DNA of 64,000 bases, from positions 186,001 through 250,000 of IMG/VR virus record IMGVR_UViG_3300030419_008158; one strand, given 5' to 3'. The stretch comes from a virus. Below, one piece after another: positions 43,771 through 51,938 of this stretch; the first letter of the stretch is position 1; the number at the start of each line of letters is the position of its first letter. A program made the translations under genes and the position numbers. The notes under the pieces are model-generated. The model made no database searches. It was not told the DNA's origin and worked only from the letters and a program-made list of their open reading frames with translations.

Positions 43771-44105
43771 GCACTGCCCCACTTTTTTGCAAGTCCTTCT
43801 GATATCAGGAATGCTCTTATATCAACATCGTCCATAACATATACAGTCGCCAACCAACGTCCGTACTTGCCCTTTCCGTGTGTCTCAATTGTTACTTCTT
43901 TACCTAGGCAGAGCTCTCTAACTCTGTCACGGGCTTTTATCGCCAAAGCTTTTTCTTCGAGGTCTTTCGTTCGAATCTCAGGTGTATCAATTCCTATGAG
44001 CCTAAGTTTTATTTTTTTGGCCCACATCTTAAAGCCCAAGTCAACTTCAGCTGTAAGCGTATCACCATCATAAACCTTTGTTATGATTGCTCTATATACA
44101 TACAT
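43767..44105 (-). CDS. Staphylococcal-nuclease-like (SNase) protein
   Basis: 112 aa. VYDGDTL (11-17), RLIGIDTPE (35-43) and GKGKYGRWLATVYV are the SNase-fold catalytic blocks (D-G-D, R, E and R). There is no signal peptide, so it is cytoplasmic and may act on host DNA or RNA. Overlaps the tagged metallopeptidase by 4 nt. Confidence 0.85.
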   Translation of the reverse strand: MYVYRAIITKVYDGDTLTAEVDLGFKMWAKKIKLRLIGIDTPEIRTKDLEEKALAIKARDRVRELCLGKEVTIETHGKGKYGRWLATVYVMDDVDIRAFLISEGLAKKWGSA

Positions 44106-44160
44106 CAGACTTCTCGCATAATGAAATTGATTTCATAGTGCTAAATATCTTGCAAAAGAC

Positions 44161-44196
44161 AAAAAAAAGGGCAGGTTGAAAGTTTTCAACCTGCCC
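44161..44196 (-). terminator. Strong minus-strand terminator
   Basis: GGGCAGGTTGAAA and TTTCAACCTGCCC pair over 13 bp (44169-44181 with 44184-44196) and are followed by TTTTTTTT on the minus strand. Closes the lipoprotein gene at 44217. Confidence 0.92.
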
Positions 44197-44216
44197 AAAA
44201 CAAGAAATTTGTCTTG

Positions 44217-44462
44217 CTACTGCTCAGTTGCTTCTTCTGCTGTTTCAACAGCATCGCCAGCTTGAGCACCCCCGTCAGAAGAAGGGGAGGCATCGTCTTC
44301 TACAGTCTGTGTTGTATCTTCTGTAGATTGTGTATCCACAACATCTTCTACAACTTCAACAGCTGTGCTTGAAGACGCATCAGCATCAACCTTATCATCA
44401 CAACCTGTGTTTACAAACAGAAATAAAAGCGCTACCAAGGAAACGGTAAGAATGTTCTTCAT
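44217..44462 (-). CDS. Small acidic lipoprotein
   Basis: 81 aa. Signal MKNILTVSLVALLFLFVNTG with lipobox cysteine C21 (NTGCDDK). The mature part is a low-complexity run of D, E, T, V, S and A without aromatic residues. AGGAGA upstream and a strong terminator behind. This composition recalls lipoproteins of Myxococcota/Bradymonadota. Possible role in surface exclusion; unproven. Confidence 0.75.
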   Translation of the reverse strand: MKNILTVSLVALLFLFVNTGCDDKVDADASSSTAVEVVEDVVDTQSTEDTTQTVEDDASPSSDGGAQAGDAVETAEEATEQ

Positions 44463-44525
44463 GATTTCTCCTTTTTTTACCGAGGCTATAGTTTAGGAAA
44501 ATCATGAAGAATGTTCACTACTTTT

Positions 44526-45614
44526 TTATTTTTTTAATCCACCTAAAACTGTAACTGCAATTAGGCCTGGCAGATTCTTTTGAACGTAGACACCTGAAAA
44601 CAGTGTGTCTGCACGGCCACCCACGTAAGAGAAGGCTGACTCAAGTCTATTGCTTACACCGGGATCTTCTGCCATTTCGCTGGTTACGACGAGTAAAAGA
44701 ACACCTGACTTGGCATTTCCTGACGGTCCTGGACACGGAGAAGATCGCAAACACCCTTGATATACTGTTGAACCCAAGTCTGCTCTAGTAACGTCTCTCA
44801 CAACAGTACTTCCAAGCAAGATTCTCCCGTCTTGGTGAAGACATTTTTCCAAATCTTTTGAGTCAAAACTCTGGATTGGGGAGCTGTCATTTGCCATTTT
44901 TAGTACAACACCTAAAAGCTTGGCAAAATTCTTGTTGGCAGCCGGATACATGTTGAGCATCCCAACTTTTCCTCGAAGAAGTTGCAACTGCTTCTCATTG
45001 TCAATTACAACATGTGGGTGATCAGAAACATCAGACAAAAGAAGCTTGTAGTTGTTACTAATTGTTGGGTTGAGCATTTCTTGAGCTGTCGGTTTGCTTA
45101 TTACATAAATGACCTTTCCGACTGCTTCTATGGAGCTTAGATAACGAGTTGCAGAATTATGAAGAACGTGACACGCTGAGCCGGTTCCACCACCGCCGCC
45201 TGCCAAGACGAAAATCCAGTCAACCTTTCCAATTCTCGTTCTAAGCGCGTCTTCGTAAAGGGCGCTATTTTCACCAAGCACCTTCTTGCCGACAACAACG
45301 TCTTTTCCGACACCATCGGCGCCTGGTATTAAAAGAAAATGTGCAGGATCAACGCCGTCCGGCTGGTCTTTTACCGTGGTGTTGACAAGAAGTGTTTTGC
45401 TGAACCCTACATCTAAAAATGCTTTTGCCAGTTTTCCTCCACCCCCACCAACTCCAATAAATGCGCAGTTAATTGCACTGGGCGCTGTATTGTCAGGTAA
45501 AAGTCTTTCATCACCTTGGGCAGGTGCATCATCATATGCTTCAACAAAACCAAAGTCAAAGTCTGTATTGTTGATGTAGTTTTCGTTAATTTCGTTCTCG
45601 TTTTCTGTACTCAT
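44526..45614 (-). CDS. FtsZ/tubulin-superfamily GTPase
   Basis: 362 aa. An acidic disordered N-terminus (1-45) is followed by the nucleotide fold: IGVGGGGGK (53-61) and the tubulin/FtsZ signature GGGGGTGSA (139-147). The loop expected to activate GTP hydrolysis of the next subunit (T7; here about MLNMYPAANKN) lacks the usual acidic residues, so polymer dynamics may differ from FtsZ. Relatives include PhuZ of nucleus-forming phages and TubZ of plasmids. A spindle-like or decoy-FtsZ role is inferred. Confidence 0.8.
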   Translation of the reverse strand: MSTENENEINENYINNTDFDFGFVEAYDDAPAQGDERLLPDNTAPSAINCAFIGVGGGGGKLAKAFLDVGFSKTLLVNTTVKDQPDGVDPAHFLLIPGADGVGKDVVVGKKVLGENSALYEDALRTRIGKVDWIFVLAGGGGGTGSACHVLHNSATRYLSSIEAVGKVIYVISKPTAQEMLNPTISNNYKLLLSDVSDHPHVVIDNEKQLQLLRGKVGMLNMYPAANKNFAKLLGVVLKMANDSSPIQSFDSKDLEKCLHQDGRILLGSTVVRDVTRADLGSTVYQGCLRSSPCPGPSGNAKSGVLLLVVTSEMAEDPGVSNRLESAFSYVGGRADTLFSGVYVQKNLPGLIAVTVLGGLKK

Positions 45615-45678
45615 GTCAACCTCTCTTTGTAGGACAAGTTAATTGTAAATATCTAAGAGTTGAAGTTTTGCTTCGATA

Positions 45679-45882
45679 TCACTCTGTGCTTCTAACTCTG
45701 CTTGGGAAAAGTGTCACATTAATGGACACATCCAGCATATGTTTGTCTGCCTTCACACGAACTATTTTATGAGTGTGTGTCCCAATTGTACTGGTCATAA
45801 TTTCAAGAACAGTGCCTGTATGCTCTCTTCCCATATAGTCAAAATTCACTCTATCACCGACTTTTACTGTTTTTTCAATCAT
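45679..45882 (-). CDS. Small SH3-like protein, KVGDRV
   Basis: 67 aa from ATG 45880-45882. MIEKTVKVGDRVNFDYMG, GTVLEIMTSTIG and HKIVRVKADKH. A stand-alone family member 16 kb away from the array. Its start lies 13 nt behind the tmRNA 3' end. Confidence 0.65.
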   Translation of the reverse strand: MIEKTVKVGDRVNFDYMGREHTGTVLEIMTSTIGTHTHKIVRVKADKHMLDVSINVTLFPSRVRSTE

Positions 45883-45894
45883 GCTCAAAAAATA

Positions 45895-46258
45895 TGGTGG
45901 AGGTGCCGGGAGTCGAACCCGGGTCCAGCATGTCTCCTTCAGCAGGTCATTCACAAGTTTGTCTGATTTATTTCCAAACCAGCAAGGTATCTCGAAAACA
46001 CCGCGTCCCTATCGAGAATCAGGATCTCACCTGCTTGCGCCGGGAACCATTGTGGATCTTTTTTTACTCCGTGAGATCAACCACTTATCCGATCTTTGTT
46101 AACAAGGTTACCGGAAACCCCGCGACTAAGCAGCTAGTGCGTAATCGTACTCAACATTATCGTTGGCAATTAAAGTTCGTAACACTGTCACGCCATGTGT
46201 TACAGTTGGCTACTTGCACCTGAAAAATTCAACACCCTGTCGAAACCATTTCACCCCC
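45895..46258 (-). ncRNA. ssrA: tmRNA (transfer-messenger RNA)
   Basis: 364 nt. The 5' end GGGGGTG (46252-46258) pairs with 3' CACCTCC, followed by A-CCA at 45895-45898; this includes one G-U. GGTTTCGACAGGG after the 5' strand and GGGTTCGACTCCC near the 3' end are tmRNA hallmarks. An internal tag frame ends with ALAA. tmRNA rescues stalled ribosomes and marks the nascent chain for proteolysis. Encoded CCA indicates a complete gene. Confidence 0.93.
46126..46167 (-). other. tmRNA tag-peptide frame
   Basis: Starting from GCC at 46165-46167 the frame reads A-N-D-N-V-E-Y-D-Y-A-L-A-A, then TAG. The opening AND and the hydrophobic ALAA end match the bacterial tag family; the A-L-A-A end is what ClpXP recognises. 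The central NVEYDY differs from the E. coli tag, as expected for a different lineage. Confidence 0.85.
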
Positions 46259-46271
46259 ATAACTTTTTTCT

Positions 46272-46739
46272 CTACTCAATTGTTAGTGTCCCTACACCCG
46301 TATAGACAACGACTCCTAGACCGGCGACTGTATGGGGCTCAGCTTCAACTGCCTTTTTTAGGAGCCCAAGCGTTGTAGGAAATCCAAACTTTACGCGATA
46401 AAATCCACGCTTGTAATCATACTGTTCAAGTGTTCCATCCACAAAATCAAAGTCCCACATATTGTCGCGAACTACTCCGGCGACATAATTCTCAAAATCA
46501 TAATCTCCTCGATTATAATCATCAAGTAAGCCAGATTCTCGCAAAACCTGAATTATCAAATTATCCTTGAACACAGGGGACGTGACGAGCTGTGCAAAGC
46601 TTTGAAATATTCCTGTGTCTTCAAATACACTCTCGTGATAGTTATCGTGACAGTGTATTACGTCACACCCACCATCAAATTTTAGTTCGACGGGTGTCAC
46701 ATCATCAAACTCAAGTGTTAAAACTCTATAATCAGCCAT
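46272..46739 (-). CDS. Unknown acidic phage protein, 155 aa
   Basis: ATG with AGGAGAA upstream, 14 nt before the tmRNA 5' end. Strand-rich start (YRVLTLEFDDVTPVELKF), CDVIHCHDNYHE (two Cys, three His), a helical acidic middle and a C-terminal strand (LGVVVYTGVGTLTIE). Unknown family. The C-x5-C-H context may bind metal. Confidence 0.65.
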   Translation of the reverse strand: MADYRVLTLEFDDVTPVELKFDGGCDVIHCHDNYHESVFEDTGIFQSFAQLVTSPVFKDNLIIQVLRESGLLDDYNRGDYDFENYVAGVVRDNMWDFDFVDGTLEQYDYKRGFYRVKFGFPTTLGLLKKAVEAEPHTVAGLGVVVYTGVGTLTIE

Positions 46740-46761
46740 CTTATTCTCCTAGTGTAATTAT

Positions 46762-46849
46762 TGGCGGAAGGAGAGGGATTCGAACCCCCGGTAGCTCTCA
46801 CTACGGCGGTTTTCAAGACCGCTGCCTTCAACCACTCGGCCATCCTTCC
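46762..46849 (-). tRNA. tRNA-Ser (UGA)
   Basis: 88 nt with 3' CCA encoded. The acceptor GGAAGGA pairs with TCCTTCC; the loop CTTGAAA holds anticodon TGA. The long variable arm (CCGTAGTGAGAGCTACCGGG region) and the G-discriminator are serine-type. Confidence 0.95.
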
Positions 46850-46850
46850 T

Positions 46851-47207
46851 CTATTCTTCTTTTCCACCCTTTATAAGGGTGAATTTAGATCTCTTTTCAT
46901 TGACTTTTCTTTCATTGTATTTTGATTTTTGTGTCTCTAGAGATAGACAAAATTCTTTCATCCAGTCCTCTCTTTCAAATGCGTAATGAACAAATTCCAT
47001 CGCAATCATTGATGATATTGTATCATCCATGTGTTCATTTTTCAATGGGGGAATCATAGAAGATAAAGTGCCATCTTTTTCAAAGAAAAGTATAGCTACA
47101 GGCAAATTTTCATGATCGCTGGGATCAATTTCTAAAATTGCACTATGAAGAGCCTTATATAACGGACGGTCTGCTTCTCCATTACTTCCTGTGATGTTAG
47201 ATTTCAT
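46851..47207 (-). CDS. Unknown protein, 118 aa
   Basis: ATG 47205-47207 with GAAGAAAAG upstream, inside the end of the pckA-like gene (11-nt overlap). Strand-helix pattern with [16 protein letters not shown], a helical section ([20 protein letters not shown]) and a basic C-terminus. Unknown family. Confidence 0.6.
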   Translation of the reverse strand: MKSNITGSNGEADRPLYKALHSAILEIDPSDHENLPVAILFFEKDGTLSSMIPPLKNEHMDDTISSMIAMEFVHYAFEREDWMKEFCLSLETQKSKYNERKVNEKRSKFTLIKGGKEE

Positions 47208-48651
47208 TTTTCTTTTCTTCAAAAAGTGTCATTAAGCGGGTACATGCATCTTCATACTGATCAAAAGTCTTCCATCGACGCTCAGGACACAAATACTGAT
47301 CTACCTCGGAGTCAAAGCTGTTCGGTATGGAAAGCCCTGTCAACAAGTGTGTTATAAACCATTTTTTTGTAAGGCGTCCGGACACTATCTCTCTGATTAT
47401 CTTTCGAGAGACGCTTATTGGCATTCTTGTACCCACTCCGTACCCACCTCCTGACCACCCTGTATTGACAAGCCAACAGTCTACGTTGTGATCAAGTATT
47501 TTCTTCTCTAAAAGGTTTGCATATGCATCTACATGCATAGGCATAAAAGGTGCACCAAAGCAGTGCGAAAATGTTGCCTGGGGTTCAACAATTCCGGATT
47601 CAGTTCCTGCAACTTTAGCTGTGTATCCCATCTTAAAGTGCTGAACTGCTTGTTCTCTTGTTAACCTAGAAACCGGAGGAAGCACACCAAATGCATCACA
47701 CGTTAGGAATATCACATTTTCAGGATGAGCACAGACACCTGTTTTAGATGCACCAGTAATTAGAGAAATATCGTATGAAGACCTTGTGTTTTCTGTAATT
47801 TGAGAATCTGAAAAATCTGGAACGCCATCTTTGACAATAACATTTTCTAAAATCGATCCTTCTTGCTGGCACGCATTCCAAATTTGTGGCTCAGCTTCTT
47901 TAGAAAGATTAATCACCTTAGCATAACAACCGCCCTCAAAATTAAAAAGACCATCAGGAGACCAGCCATGCTCGTCGTCGCCGATTAGAAGTCTCTCCTC
48001 ATCAGACGAAAGTGTCGTTTTTCCTGTGCCAGACAAGCCAAAAAATACTGCGGGTCGACTTCCATCTTTTGCTGTGTTGACAGAGCAGTGCATTGGAAGA
48101 ACATTTTTTTGCGGCAACAAATAGTTCAAGACAGTAAACACAGACTTCTTAATTTCACCTGCGTAGTATGTTCCTGTGATGAGTATTTCTTGGCTATCCA
48201 AGTTGATAAGAACCCTAGGATCTTCCTGTGCACCGGGAGCACAGTAAAGAGTCCAGTCACAAGATTCATCTTTGTTTTCTTTGCATACAAACATGTTATT
48301 CGCAAAAAGTGCCTGCCATGAAAGCTCTGTGGTCACCTCTAGTGAAAGAGCATAGTTCGAATCCCACCCAGCTTGCAAAAATTGTGTGGTGACATTTTTA
48401 TCGCTCAAATAACGAAGAATTCTTTCCTTAGTGTCAAGAAAATAAGCCTGTGTCACTCTTTGATTGTTTTCCCAATCAATTAGGGACGCCTTCTCATCGA
48501 GTGGATCGCATACAAAGAACTTAGCAGTTGGGCATCTGCCTGTATACTTTCCCGTAGTTACTACAAGCGCTCCAGTTTTTAATTGAGATGCGCCTTCGTG
48601 GGAAAGTGCCCTCTCAAGAAAAGATTTTTTAGCTCGGATCGAACTTTTCAT
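47197..48651 (-). CDS. pckA: Phosphoenolpyruvate carboxykinase (ATP)
   Basis: 484 aa (bacterial enzyme about 525-540; mainly the N-terminus is trimmed). The kinase-1a P-loop GLSGTGKT is at 205-212 and the kinase-2 acidic loop GDDEHGW at 224-230. The PEPCK signature LFNFEGGCYAKVINL and the C-terminal NTGWSGGGYGVGTRMPI are intact. It converts oxaloacetate and ATP to PEP and CO2, the entry to gluconeogenesis. No frameshift or missing catalytic segment. A rare phage metabolic gene. Confidence 0.93.
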   Translation of the reverse strand: MKSSIRAKKSFLERALSHEGASQLKTGALVVTTGKYTGRCPTAKFFVCDPLDEKASLIDWENNQRVTQAYFLDTKERILRYLSDKNVTTQFLQAGWDSNYALSLEVTTELSWQALFANNMFVCKENKDESCDWTLYCAPGAQEDPRVLINLDSQEILITGTYYAGEIKKSVFTVLNYLLPQKNVLPMHCSVNTAKDGSRPAVFFGLSGTGKTTLSSDEERLLIGDDEHGWSPDGLFNFEGGCYAKVINLSKEAEPQIWNACQQEGSILENVIVKDGVPDFSDSQITENTRSSYDISLITGASKTGVCAHPENVIFLTCDAFGVLPPVSRLTREQAVQHFKMGYTAKVAGTESGIVEPQATFSHCFGAPFMPMHVDAYANLLEKKILDHNVDCWLVNTGWSGGGYGVGTRMPISVSRKIIREIVSGRLTKKWFITHLLTGLSIPNSFDSEVDQYLCPERRWKTFDQYEDACTRLMTLFEEKKNEI

Positions 48652-48737
48652 AAAGAATCATGTCTCCTCTTACATTTCCTACATTGTAATACTCAAAAAT
48701 TTTTCGTAATAAAGGAAATCTTAAGAGGCACACACTT

Positions 48738-49577
48738 TTAGATGCGCAAAGAATCCAGTGTACCGCCTGCCATCCAATTTTTATCGCAGCGACCTTTAAT
48801 GCCAGGGACTTCGCCGTGACTCGTCCACTGCCAGACATCCCAGGAGTTCCATATTTTTGTAGGCTTTCTTTTTGGGTCAACACCCTCGTTGTAACTAGCC
48901 CACCATACAGGATACTCAGCCAGCTCTTTTAGAGATGACTTTGATGCTTTCGCCAAATAAAGATTGACCGCCCATCTTGCTGTATAGATCATGGGCTTTG
49001 ATCCAATTTCAGACTCAACATATTCAAGCCACGCTAAACTCCAGTCAACGTTATGCTGATCGTCTGTTTTCATTCCTGCTTCGACATCTAAGACAGGAAT
49101 TAGATCTCCTGGCTGCAAAAGAGGTTCAAGCTTAGATAAAAAATGTTGTGCTTCTGCAATTGCATCTTTTCGAATACCGCTATCAATGCCCGTGTCAGGC
49201 CGTCCAAAATGATAGCCACCGACTGCGATATCATTGCTATGACACCCATCAATATTTCTTTTATGTGGCTTGTTTGTGTGGGTTCTTCCTTCAGTCACTT
49301 TAACCCATGCATACTCAACGCCTGCAGCCTTTACTCCTGCCCAGTCAATTTTTCCATTCCACGCTGATACATCAATTCCCATCAGAACAGGAATTCCCAT
49401 TTTTCCTAATGTTTTTGGGCCTGCTATACCATCGACGGCCAAAGAATTGTATGTTTGATACAGCTTTACAGCTGCTTCTGTTTTAGGGCCAAAATCACCA
49501 TCAGGTGTGATTGATAATGAACGCTGAAGACGTTGGATCTCTTGACCTTTGTCTCCCTTACGCATTACATAAGACAT
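48738..49577 (-). CDS. Endolysin: peptidoglycan-binding domain + GH25 muramidase
   Basis: 279 aa from ATG 49575-49577 with GGAGGT upstream; a Cys-rich in-frame extension (CPGCFGCSVPC) before it is ignored. Residues 5-62 are PG_binding_1 (KGDKGQEIQRLQRSLSITPD, then DGIAGPKTLGKMG). Residues 66-279 are GH25: GIDVSAWNGKIDW and the catalytic pair D164-x-E166 in VLDVEAG. It cleaves the glycan strand between MurNAc and GlcNAc. No signal peptide, so it needs a holin. Confidence 0.93.
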   Translation of the reverse strand: MSYVMRKGDKGQEIQRLQRSLSITPDGDFGPKTEAAVKLYQTYNSLAVDGIAGPKTLGKMGIPVLMGIDVSAWNGKIDWAGVKAAGVEYAWVKVTEGRTHTNKPHKRNIDGCHSNDIAVGGYHFGRPDTGIDSGIRKDAIAEAQHFLSKLEPLLQPGDLIPVLDVEAGMKTDDQHNVDWSLAWLEYVESEIGSKPMIYTARWAVNLYLAKASKSSLKELAEYPVWWASYNEGVDPKRKPTKIWNSWDVWQWTSHGEVPGIKGRCDKNWMAGGTLDSLRI

Positions 49578-49699
49578 TATTACCTCCGTGTCTAATCTGC
49601 ACGGAACAGAGCATCCAAAGCATCCCGGGCAAAATCCCCGCTTTTCTCTCTGTTCACTTACAACAGAAATATCATGCACAAAAATAAGTATCTTATGCC

Positions 49700-50431
49700 C
49701 TAGGTCAGCTTCTTTATCCTGTCTAGAGATTTTCTATGATAATTCTTGTCAAATTCACACCCTACAAATTTCCTTCCATTTCTAAGAGCAGCAACTGCTG
49801 TGCTACCTGATCCTGAAAAGAAATCTAGAACTGTGTCACCGGGTGAAGTATTGGCTAAAACAATTCTCTCGAGAAGCTCAATAGGCTTTTGTGTGGAGTG
49901 CCAACCAGCATACTCCTTTGATGTGGTGTGATTATTTTTATACCAAACATCAGTAGGAATTTTTCCTAAAGGATTGTTTTGTGCGCCCTTTCGAACATTT
50001 GATTTCATCTTGTAGGGTATGCGCACTTCGTCTGCATTGAAGGGAAATTCCTTACCCTTAGAGTACATCAATAAATCTTCATGCTTTCTTGGAAATGTCT
50101 TTTTTGTTCGACCACCCCAGTCATAAGACCATATAATCCAATTCTGGTAAAAGAGATCATCTTGATTGTTAAGGACGTCTAGTTTGAGACGTAAAAATGT
50201 ATCAGATTTAGTTGTGCCCCACACGTAAAGACATCGCCCTGGTGCGAGAACACGAGCCGCTTCTTTGACCCATTTCTCGCACCAAGACAAATAATGCTTT
50301 TCAGACATCCACTGGTTGTCCCAGTAGTCTTTTATCGTACGATAATACGGTGGATCTGCGATAATAAGATCGACAGAATCATCTGGTAACGATGATAAAA
50401 AATTAAGACAGTCAGTGCAGTCTAATCGCAT
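49700..50431 (-). CDS. DNA methyltransferase (N6-adenine or N4-cytosine, beta class)
   Basis: 243 aa. DPPY at 26-29 and, near the C-terminus, the AdoMet site FFSGSGSTAVAAL, in the beta-class order (catalytic motif first). TQKPIELLERIV is the usual segment X neighbour. No restriction enzyme is encoded nearby, so it is an orphan methylase, probably for self-protection from host restriction or for regulation. Confidence 0.92.
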   Translation of the reverse strand: MRLDCTDCLNFLSSLPDDSVDLIIADPPYYRTIKDYWDNQWMSEKHYLSWCEKWVKEAARVLAPGRCLYVWGTTKSDTFLRLKLDVLNNQDDLFYQNWIIWSYDWGGRTKKTFPRKHEDLLMYSKGKEFPFNADEVRIPYKMKSNVRKGAQNNPLGKIPTDVWYKNNHTTSKEYAGWHSTQKPIELLERIVLANTSPGDTVLDFFSGSGSTAVAALRNGRKFVGCEFDKNYHRKSLDRIKKLT

Positions 50432-50434
50432 ATG

Positions 50435-50641
50435 CTACGCCCTTTTTTGAACAAAATCGTAGAGCTTTTCCGCAACAATCAAAACGTCTTCAGTTGCGTA
50501 TGGATTGACAGGCATTCGCTGTCCTTCTGGCTTTAGACATTCATTGTCAAATTGGCGCGCGTTTCGAGATTCAAGAATCCCAATTGCCATTCCTAGCAAG
50601 TCACTTCTAAGCTCATATCCGCTCTTATTTGAATCACCCAT
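50435..50641 (-). CDS. Conserved-looking small phage protein, 68 aa
   Basis: ATG 50639-50641 with GGAGG 7 nt upstream. SGYELRSDLLGMAIGILESR, then NPYATEDVLIVAEKLYDFVQ. This pattern is reminiscent of small proteins common in T4-like marine phages, but I cannot name its function. It is expressed from the promoter at 50704-50732. Confidence 0.7.
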   Translation of the reverse strand: MGDSNKSGYELRSDLLGMAIGILESRNARQFDNECLKPEGQRMPVNPYATEDVLIVAEKLYDFVQKRA

Positions 50642-50703
50642 TTTTTCCTCCTTGTGTGTGTGTGTTGTAATGGGTTTCACAAAGCACTTTGCTTTGTAAT
50701 TTT

Positions 50704-50732
50704 ACTATAGTAAATCATGCATCGATGTTCAC
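50704..50732 (-). promoter_or_regulatory. Divergent promoter with palindromic -10
   Basis: Minus strand: GTGAAC (50727-50732), 17 nt, TATAGT (50704-50709). The -10 lies in TTTACTATAGTAAA (50701-50714), a perfect 14-nt palindrome that gives TATAGT on both strands. An inverted repeat ACAAAGC...GCTTTGT lies at about 50679-50697. Serves the minus gene at 50435 and may serve the plus gene at 50760. Confidence 0.55.
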
Positions 50733-50759
50733 TAAGATATTTATGAACAAGGCTTGCTA

Positions 50760-51332
50760 ATGAAGACACTTGTAATATTTGATTTCGATGACACGCTATT
50801 TCGAAGCGGAGCGATGATAGGGGTTCATCGCCCAGGTAAACCAAAGCGTTATTTGAGCTCTCATGAATACGCGACATATGTGCCTAAAGAGGATGAAGAA
50901 TTTGACTATGAGCAGTTTCATGTATATCCACCAGATCCAGTACCTATTGAAAAATCCACTGAAAAGCTTCAAAGATCTGTGGGTAGTCAGGGCATTAGAA
51001 ACGTAGTGATACTCACAGCTCGAACACACCCAGAACCTGTCGAAGAAGTATTACAAAACTTTGGAATGCCGCCTGTCGAAGTCCTCGCCATAGGATCAGC
51101 TGACCCTGAAAGAAAAGCAGATGAAGTTGAAAGGCTGATCAGTGAAAGAGGATATGAAAGAGTCATTGTGTATGAAGATAGTAGTCCCAATATTGCAGCA
51201 ATAAAAGCTCGTGTAAAGCCCATCCTAGGTGGAAATTTTACTGGTTTTAAAGTAAAAGCAACACCTCGAGGAGATGTCCTGCAAAAAGAATCAAAGGGTT
51301 ACCGTTTCAGGCACATCCGAAACTTCACCTAG
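50760..51332 (+). CDS. HAD-like phosphatase, SAK-repair type
   Basis: 190 aa from ATG 50760-50762 on the plus strand. Motif I FDFDDTLF (8-15), motif II VVILTAR and motif IV VYEDSSPN. The layout, with the large insertion between motifs I and II, resembles the HAD domain of the Swiss-Army-knife RNA-repair-like proteins. Divergent from 50435-50641; the intergenic palindromes may control both. Confidence 0.75.
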   Translation: MKTLVIFDFDDTLFRSGAMIGVHRPGKPKRYLSSHEYATYVPKEDEEFDYEQFHVYPPDPVPIEKSTEKLQRSVGSQGIRNVVILTARTHPEPVEEVLQNFGMPPVEVLAIGSADPERKADEVERLISERGYERVIVYEDSSPNIAAIKARVKPILGGNFTGFKVKATPRGDVLQKESKGYRFRHIRNFT

Positions 51333-51474
51333 GTCTCATTGACCTTTACCTAATACACTCATGTGCTAGCGGGCTGACAAAATCCAAGTTGTCTTCGCCA
51401 TTACCGTCGTGCTCGGACACGTCTTTAGTGCGTTGCGGCACACTAAAGATTCACATAATACTCCGCAAAGCAAA

Positions 51475-51499
51475 CACTGAAAATGATAGACTTTCAGTG
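51475..51499 (+). terminator. Possible terminator between converging genes
   Basis: CACTGAAA (51475-51482) pairs with TTTCAGTG (51492-51499), followed by AATTTAATT rather than a clean T-run. A second 8-bp hairpin, CTTTAGTG...CACTAAAG, lies at 51423-51448. Confidence 0.45.
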
Positions 51500-51502
51500 A
51501 AT

Positions 51503-51901
51503 TTAATTATCATCCTTGACTCCTGAGCCGTACCATCTTGCATTCCACCCTCGTGTGTCATAGTGTGTAAAAGTTCTATAAAGCCCTATGCCACCCTTGG
51601 CCATTTTGCCCTCCTTTATTAGGCTGACAATGACTTCCTTGACTTCTTTAGGTGTCATTCCCTTTATCTTAATGTCGGCAGCTTTTGCACGCATGTGCTG
51701 ACTTTTTCTTGCGCCGCCTATTCTTCTGTTGTATTTTGGAGAGCGATACCCAGAAATAATTCGAATTGGCTTGCCAATATAATCTCTAAGAACCTGTAGA
51801 TTTTTTGCCAAAAAACATACATTGTCCATTAGCTCTTCTGGTACATTAGTCCCGTCTTTACACTTAAACTCAGATAATAAAAAATTTTTTTCTAATTTCA
51901 T
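51503..51901 (-). CDS. M15-family peptidase (D-Ala-D-Ala / L-Ala-D-Glu type)
   Basis: 132 aa from ATG 51899-51901. The zinc ligands are in place: SGYRSPKYNRRIGG, S-x-H69-M-R-A-K-A-A-D76-I, and THYDTRGW near the C-terminus. This is the compact Peptidase_M15 fold used by phages to cut cell-wall peptides. Together with the GH25 endolysin the phage attacks both glycan and peptide bonds. Promoter at 51909-51937. Confidence 0.85.
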   Translation of the reverse strand: MKLEKNFLLSEFKCKDGTNVPEELMDNVCFLAKNLQVLRDYIGKPIRIISGYRSPKYNRRIGGARKSQHMRAKAADIKIKGMTPKEVKEVIVSLIKEGKMAKGGIGLYRTFTHYDTRGWNARWYGSGVKDDN

Positions 51902-51908
51902 GTGATTA

Positions 51909-51937
51909 ATCATATACAAAAAACAAGAACTTTACAA
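51909..51937 (-). promoter_or_regulatory. Predicted promoter TTGTAA-N17-TATGAT
   Basis: TTGTAA (51932-51937), 17 nt, TATGAT (51909-51914). A weaker member of the class, directly ahead of the M15 peptidase start. The spacing again implies a very short leader. Confidence 0.55.
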
Positions 51938-51938
51938 T

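Noticed and set aside
49578-49679. 34-residue Cys-containing N-terminal extension of the endolysin
   Set aside because: A GGAGGT ribosome site sits exactly before ATG 49577 and the domain starts there; the extension is noted but not used.
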